Positions 20,177 to 23,503 of a stretch of 23,503 bases of DNA are shown here, piece after piece. Under the pieces are notes generated by a model. It was not told the DNA's origin, searched no databases, and worked only from the letters and a program-made list of their open reading frames with translations. The stretch's first letter is position 1. Every line of letters begins with the position of its first letter. Origin of the DNA: Actinomortierella ambigua (lineage: Eukaryota > Mortierellomycota > Mortierellomycetes > Mortierellales > Mortierellaceae); contig JAAAJB010000549.1 of assembly GCA_016098155.1 (NCBI GenBank), positions 1 through 23,503 on the forward strand, read 5' to 3'. Made by a program: the position numbers and the translations under genes.

Positions 20177-22210
20177 ATGCAGAGGATCTGTCTGGCAACA
20201 ATAGGAAGGATGCGCTTTTCACCACTTTTTCTACTCGTCCTTTCAATAACCCTACCTCTTCTTCCTTTCCTCTCCAATATCGCCTCGACCGGCACTGACG
20301 CTGCACCTACCGCCTCACCTCACAAGGGTAGCGGCGATGCTAGTGGTGGCGGCGATGAAGGTGAGCCGACCACGTTTCGGGCCTCGAAAACACAATGCCG
20401 GTGCCGATCCAACCAGCCATGCTGGCCATCGGCTGCGGACTGGGCGTCTTTGAACACGACAGTAGGAGGGCGGCTAATTTCAACGCAGCCCATCGGTCGA
20501 CCCTGCCACCACCTTGACTACGACAAGAAGGCCTGTGAGGCTGTCCATCAGGGCTACCATAATGCGACATGGCGCGGGGATCAACCGAGCACGTACATGT
20601 TCCCGCTGTGGGAGCGATACCACGATCAAACTTGTTTTGTAGGCGACAGTAGTGATGGCGGCTGTTTTGGCCACGGCTCAGGACAAGAGCAGCCCTGTCA
20701 ACGGGGATCAGTCCCGCTGTACACGGTCCGGGTCGCGGCTGTCGAGGACGTCCAGGCGAGCGTGCGATTTGCAGCACAGCATGGGATCCAGCTCGCCGTG
20801 AAGAATACGGGCCATGACTTTCTGGGGCGGCATAACGGAGGAGGCGCAGGTGGAGATGTGCTAAGCGTGTGGACGAGATTCTTGAATCAGATCCAGGTCG
20901 TCGATCACTTTATACCAGAGGGTGGGCCTCGAAGTTTGGGTGCTACTGGCGCAAGCGGCCAACCAGCCGTTATCGTTGGCGCTGGCGTCATCATTAGTGA
21001 CCTGTACCAGGTCGTGGGCAAGTACGGTCGGGTGGTGGTCGGGGGCGCCGAGGCGACGGTCGGTGCCGCTGGCGGGTTCTGTCAGGGAGGAGGGCATGGA
21101 CCACTGACGCGGACGTATGGACTCTGTGCAGACAATGTACTCCAATATACGGTGGTGACAGCGGATGGGGCGGTGCGAAAGGCGAACGAGTTTCAGAATC
21201 AGGATCTTTTCTGGGCCCTGCGGGGTGGAGGTGGAGCCACGTTTGGGATCGTGTTCGAGGCCGTGTTTCGGACGTTTCCGGCGTTGCCAACCCCTAGCTC
21301 AGCCCATCTCATCATCACGTCTTGGGACCGGAATGTAATGCAGAAGGTCTTGAGCCGAGTGCTGGCCATGGACTATGAACATTGGTGGGACGAGGGATGG
21401 TCGGGCTACCTATACATTACAACGCTGCGCATGGATATGATCCTCTTCCACGGCAACCGGACAAGTTCCCAGAGCCGGGACAGCTTTGTCCATTTTGCAC
21501 AGCAGCTGCGTGCCCTTTCGTGCCTGGTCACCGTCACAGAGTCCTACCAACAGTACCCGTCCTTCTTGGACGGCTTTGGAAACTTTAAAATCCCACAGTC
21601 CGTCGCTGGTAGAAACCTCATCATGGGCACACGCTTGATCCCTAGGGACTTGTTTGCCAACTCTGCCCCATCGTTGCCGTTGGTACCATCATCTCTATCA
21701 CACCATTCCTCTCCACCATCACCACCAATGTCCGGCGCCGATAGCTTGGCGGCGGCATTGCGCCTGGTCCAAGACGATTTGCATCCGTTTAACCCGATCG
21801 GGTTCTATCTGATCAGCTTGACGGGCGGCAAAGGGGTCATGGGGGCCAATGCCAGCGCAGTCTCTGTCGGGCCCGCATGGCGCAAAACACAGCTATTGGT
21901 GACTCTGCTGGCAGAGTGGCCGGAAACCGCAAAATACGCGGTACAACAAAAAGCAATGGAGACAATGTCTCGGGCAACTGACCGGCTACGCAAGTTGACA
22001 CCAGAGAGTGGCACGTACTTTAACGAGGCAGATCTGTTGGAGCCGGATTGGCAAGCAAGCTTCTTTGGCGACAACTATCCAAGGTTACGCAAGGTGAAGA
22101 ACAAGTATGATCCTGGCGGGCTATTTGTCTGTCGAAAATGCGTTGGGAGTGAGGAGTGGGATGAGGAGTTGATGTGCCGGACCCCCCCCTATATAGGGGG
22201 CCGACGATAG
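20177..22210 (+). CDS. Secreted FAD-dependent oxidase, berberine-bridge-enzyme family
   Basis: A single exon of 677 residues from the ATG at 20177, or 666 from the second ATG at 20210. The latter gives a cleaner signal peptide (MRFSPLFLLVLSITLPLLPF). The open frame runs upstream but without an ATG. After a Gly/Ser-rich linker comes a Cys-rich segment (TQCRCRSNQPCWPSAADW) seen in fungal members. The FAD-binding PCMH fold spans about residues 160-350 (from 20210). His202 in KNTGHDFLGR and Cys291 in GGFCQGGGHG are the two residues that tether FAD covalently in bicovalent oxidases. The C-terminal BBE motif is NYPRLRKVKNKYDPGGLF (about 622-639), followed by two Cys-containing motifs. A Ser/Pro-rich insert (about 483-512) separates substrate-domain parts. 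Several N-x-S/T sites fit secretion. Substrates in this family include alcohols, sugars and alkaloid-like compounds; this one's is unknown. Confidence 0.92.
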   Translation: MQRICLATIGRMRFSPLFLLVLSITLPLLPFLSNIASTGTDAAPTASPHKGSGDASGGGDEGEPTTFRASKTQCRCRSNQPCWPSAADWASLNTTVGGRLISTQPIGRPCHHLDYDKKACEAVHQGYHNATWRGDQPSTYMFPLWERYHDQTCFVGDSSDGGCFGHGSGQEQPCQRGSVPLYTVRVAAVEDVQASVRFAAQHGIQLAVKNTGHDFLGRHNGGGAGGDVLSVWTRFLNQIQVVDHFIPEGGPRSLGATGASGQPAVIVGAGVIISDLYQVVGKYGRVVVGGAEATVGAAGGFCQGGGHGPLTRTYGLCADNVLQYTVVTADGAVRKANEFQNQDLFWALRGGGGATFGIVFEAVFRTFPALPTPSSAHLIITSWDRNVMQKVLSRVLAMDYEHWWDEGWSGYLYITTLRMDMILFHGNRTSSQSRDSFVHFAQQLRALSCLVTVTESYQQYPSFLDGFGNFKIPQSVAGRNLIMGTRLIPRDLFANSAPSLPLVPSSLSHHSSPPSPPMSGADSLAAALRLVQDDLHPFNPIGFYLISLTGGKGVMGANASAVSVGPAWRKTQLLVTLLAEWPETAKYAVQQKAMETMSRATDRLRKLTPESGTYFNEADLLEPDWQASFFGDNYPRLRKVKNKYDPGGLFVCRKCVGSEEWDEELMCRTPPYIGGRR

Positions 22211-22589
22211 CAAATCTTAGTGGGGGGCAAAAGGTCTGGTTTCAGTCTCCTGTGCTGTTACCTGCGATGCCCATCAGAGACCTCAGTTCAGGTTACACAT
22301 GTGAAGACTGGTGTCGATGGTGTTATGTGAAAATGCAGAAGTATCTTTACTTTTGTAGCCCATAAAATCACGTGATTTTTACGACCCATTTTGGCCCACA
22401 ATTAAGAATCGAAATAGACTCGATGGCCTTTGGCTTAAAATTGAGATATCCTGAAAAAACATGGAATGTTACTGGACAGGGCGGAAGGGGGGGGAGACAC
22501 ACAAAAAGGTCTGTTGACAAGACCCATTCTTTTTTCTCCATTCATTCCCTCTATTTTTTTTTTTTTACATCGAGCCCTCATGGTCCACT
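22211..22589. other. Intergenic region downstream of the oxidase
   Basis: This is the 3' flank of the oxidase gene, with an AT-rich stretch (22360-22460), and then a T-rich tract (22540-22566) that may precede the next gene. No frame here has coding character. Confidence 0.55.
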
Positions 22590-23252
22590 TGACACGCTAG
22601 CAGTTACAGCAACAACAGCGGCAACAGCAACAACAAGGTCACTCTCGAGTGCGTGAGCAGAAACGCGGTCGGCAACCCCAGGAACGTCCAGAACTTCGAG
22701 AATAAAGTATGTGATGCACCATTGCGCGCTTTTTTTTTTACTACTCAGTCTTGCTCTTTCACTTGTACGCGTTCTCTCTGCAACCTATTTACTTGCTCAC
22801 GTATCACTTTAGCGTGCCGAGTCGAGTGCTGCTGCTCGCGCACGGCATAGAAAAAAAGCATCAACTTGAGGAGTCGGCACCCGGAATCACAGGTGACAAC
22901 GAAACGACAGCGGACGAAGAGCTCCCCCTCGTCAGGAAAGGAAAGCAATACATCGCCGAGAAGGAGCAAGCCCAAGCTCTCCAGCTTGATCTGAAGACCA
23001 AAGAGTTGGCTTCCATGCACATTGTTCGCGAAGAGCGAAGAAAGTGCATCTCGGACTCGTCGCGGTACCAGTATGACCGGTACCAACCACCTTTTCCGTA
23101 AGTCATGGAATGGAAGAGGATATGTGTTTGGATGTGTCTCAGCGAAATCGTCATGACCTCCACCTCCTGCCCTCAACTTTTTTTTAAACGAGAATCTACC
23201 CTTCTCGCCTAACAGTATACCTGGTCGTAAAAGAATTGGTGTGCAAAGTTAG
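22590..23252 (+). CDS. Small spliced gene of unknown function, model incomplete
   Basis: Exon B (about 22813-23097) encodes a charged sequence (ADEELPLVRKGKQYIAEKEQ, then a helix LDLKTKELASMHIVREERRK and RYQYDRYQPPF). It ends at donor GTAAGT and joins in phase to 23216-23252 after GCCTAACAG, giving PIPGRKRIGVQS and a TAG stop. That pair is convincing. Upstream, 22590-22706 has a protein-like frame (NNKVTLECVSRNAVGNPRNV, ending QNFENK) before donor GTATGT, with acceptor CTTTAG at 22812. That junction leads into another frame (RAESSAAARARHRKK), which stops after 18 residues. The frames meet at an A7 run at 22851-22857. Either the junction differs, or the run is miscounted. No ATG was found for the start. 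I recognise no family with confidence. Confidence 0.4.
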
Positions 23253-23503
23253 GGTACCCAGACAACAATGTCTTAGAGGCCAAGGTTCTACTGTTCTTTG
23301 CAGGCCTCATCACAATGATTGATCGTCCGATCAAGACCACCAAGACCATCAAGACTACATCAGCGAAGAGAGCGGGAAAGGTAGGAAAGGGAGAATAGTT
23401 ATGAAAGGCAAAAGGCAAGAAAGGAACGCGGGAAAGGCGGGATAGGTAGGAGCAGTGACGGTAGCGACAGTAGTGGCGACGATAGCGATGGTAGCGAAAA
23501 TAG
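23253..23503 (+). other. End of window, possible start of another gene
   Basis: An ATG at 23315 follows CTTTGCAG and opens a basic frame (MIDRPIKTTKTIKTTSAKRA) that ends at 23398. The last 50 bp (about 23452-23503) are built from AGY, GAY and GGY triplets, open as a Ser/Asp/Gly repeat (SSDGSDSSGDDSDGSEN), and are cut by the window edge. This could be an exon of an acidic low-complexity protein. No model can be supported. Confidence 0.3.

Noticed and set aside
22745..23176. 143-residue minus-strand ORF
   Set aside because: It lies opposite the charged exon with a good donor and an in-phase partner at 23216; the minus frame shows no domain and no splice partners.

Overview
This is eukaryotic, almost certainly fungal, DNA. 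Genes are interrupted by short introns (58 to about 360 bp) with GT...AG borders and, in the esterase intron, an ACTAAC branch site. Genes lie 76 to 740 bp apart on both strands, and upstream and intronic DNA is rich in CT/GA and CA runs. A TKL kinase fused to Sel1 repeats and a cysteine-rich berberine-bridge-type oxidase suggest an early-diverging fungus (Mucoromycota, perhaps Mortierellales). The lineage is inference, not proof.

Layout. 1-2230 holds no firm gene: a 12-bp tandem repeat, a TATA-like box, imperfect ATGCA-rich repeats, and a proline-rich reading frame that could be either a retroelement remnant or a 5' exon. 2228-5923 (+) is a protein kinase followed by about 15 Sel1 repeats; its 5' end is spliced and can be extended upstream. 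6418-10192 (-) is a Rab-GAP-type TBC protein. Its N-terminal SH3 domain is split over three exons, two of them too small to stand out as open frames. 10927-12232 (-) is the proteasome assembly chaperone PSMD9/Nas2 in five exons. 12309-13482 (-) is a charged, probably nucleolar protein in two exons. 13974-17188 (+) is an importin-alpha-like armadillo protein in nine exons, transcribed divergently from the previous gene. 17676-19666 (+) is a type-B carboxylesterase in three exons. 20177-22210 (+) is a secreted FAD-dependent oxidase with residues for bicovalent flavin attachment. 22590-23252 (+) is a small unresolved spliced gene, and the last 250 bp may start another.

The genes do not form one pathway. 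They are a mix of housekeeping functions (proteasome assembly, nuclear import, Rab regulation, probably ribosome biogenesis) and two metabolic enzymes. All multi-exon models were built by hand from splice motifs and frame continuity. In the SH3-TBC, PSMD9, importin and esterase genes every junction keeps frame and rebuilds a known domain. The kinase 5' end and the 22.6-23.25 kb gene are much less certain.

The points most worth a second look are the hidden degenerate SH3 on the TBC protein, the importin-alpha relative without a basic IBB domain, the kinase-Sel1 fusion with a possible helical N-terminal domain, and the reading-frame break at an A7 run near 22850.
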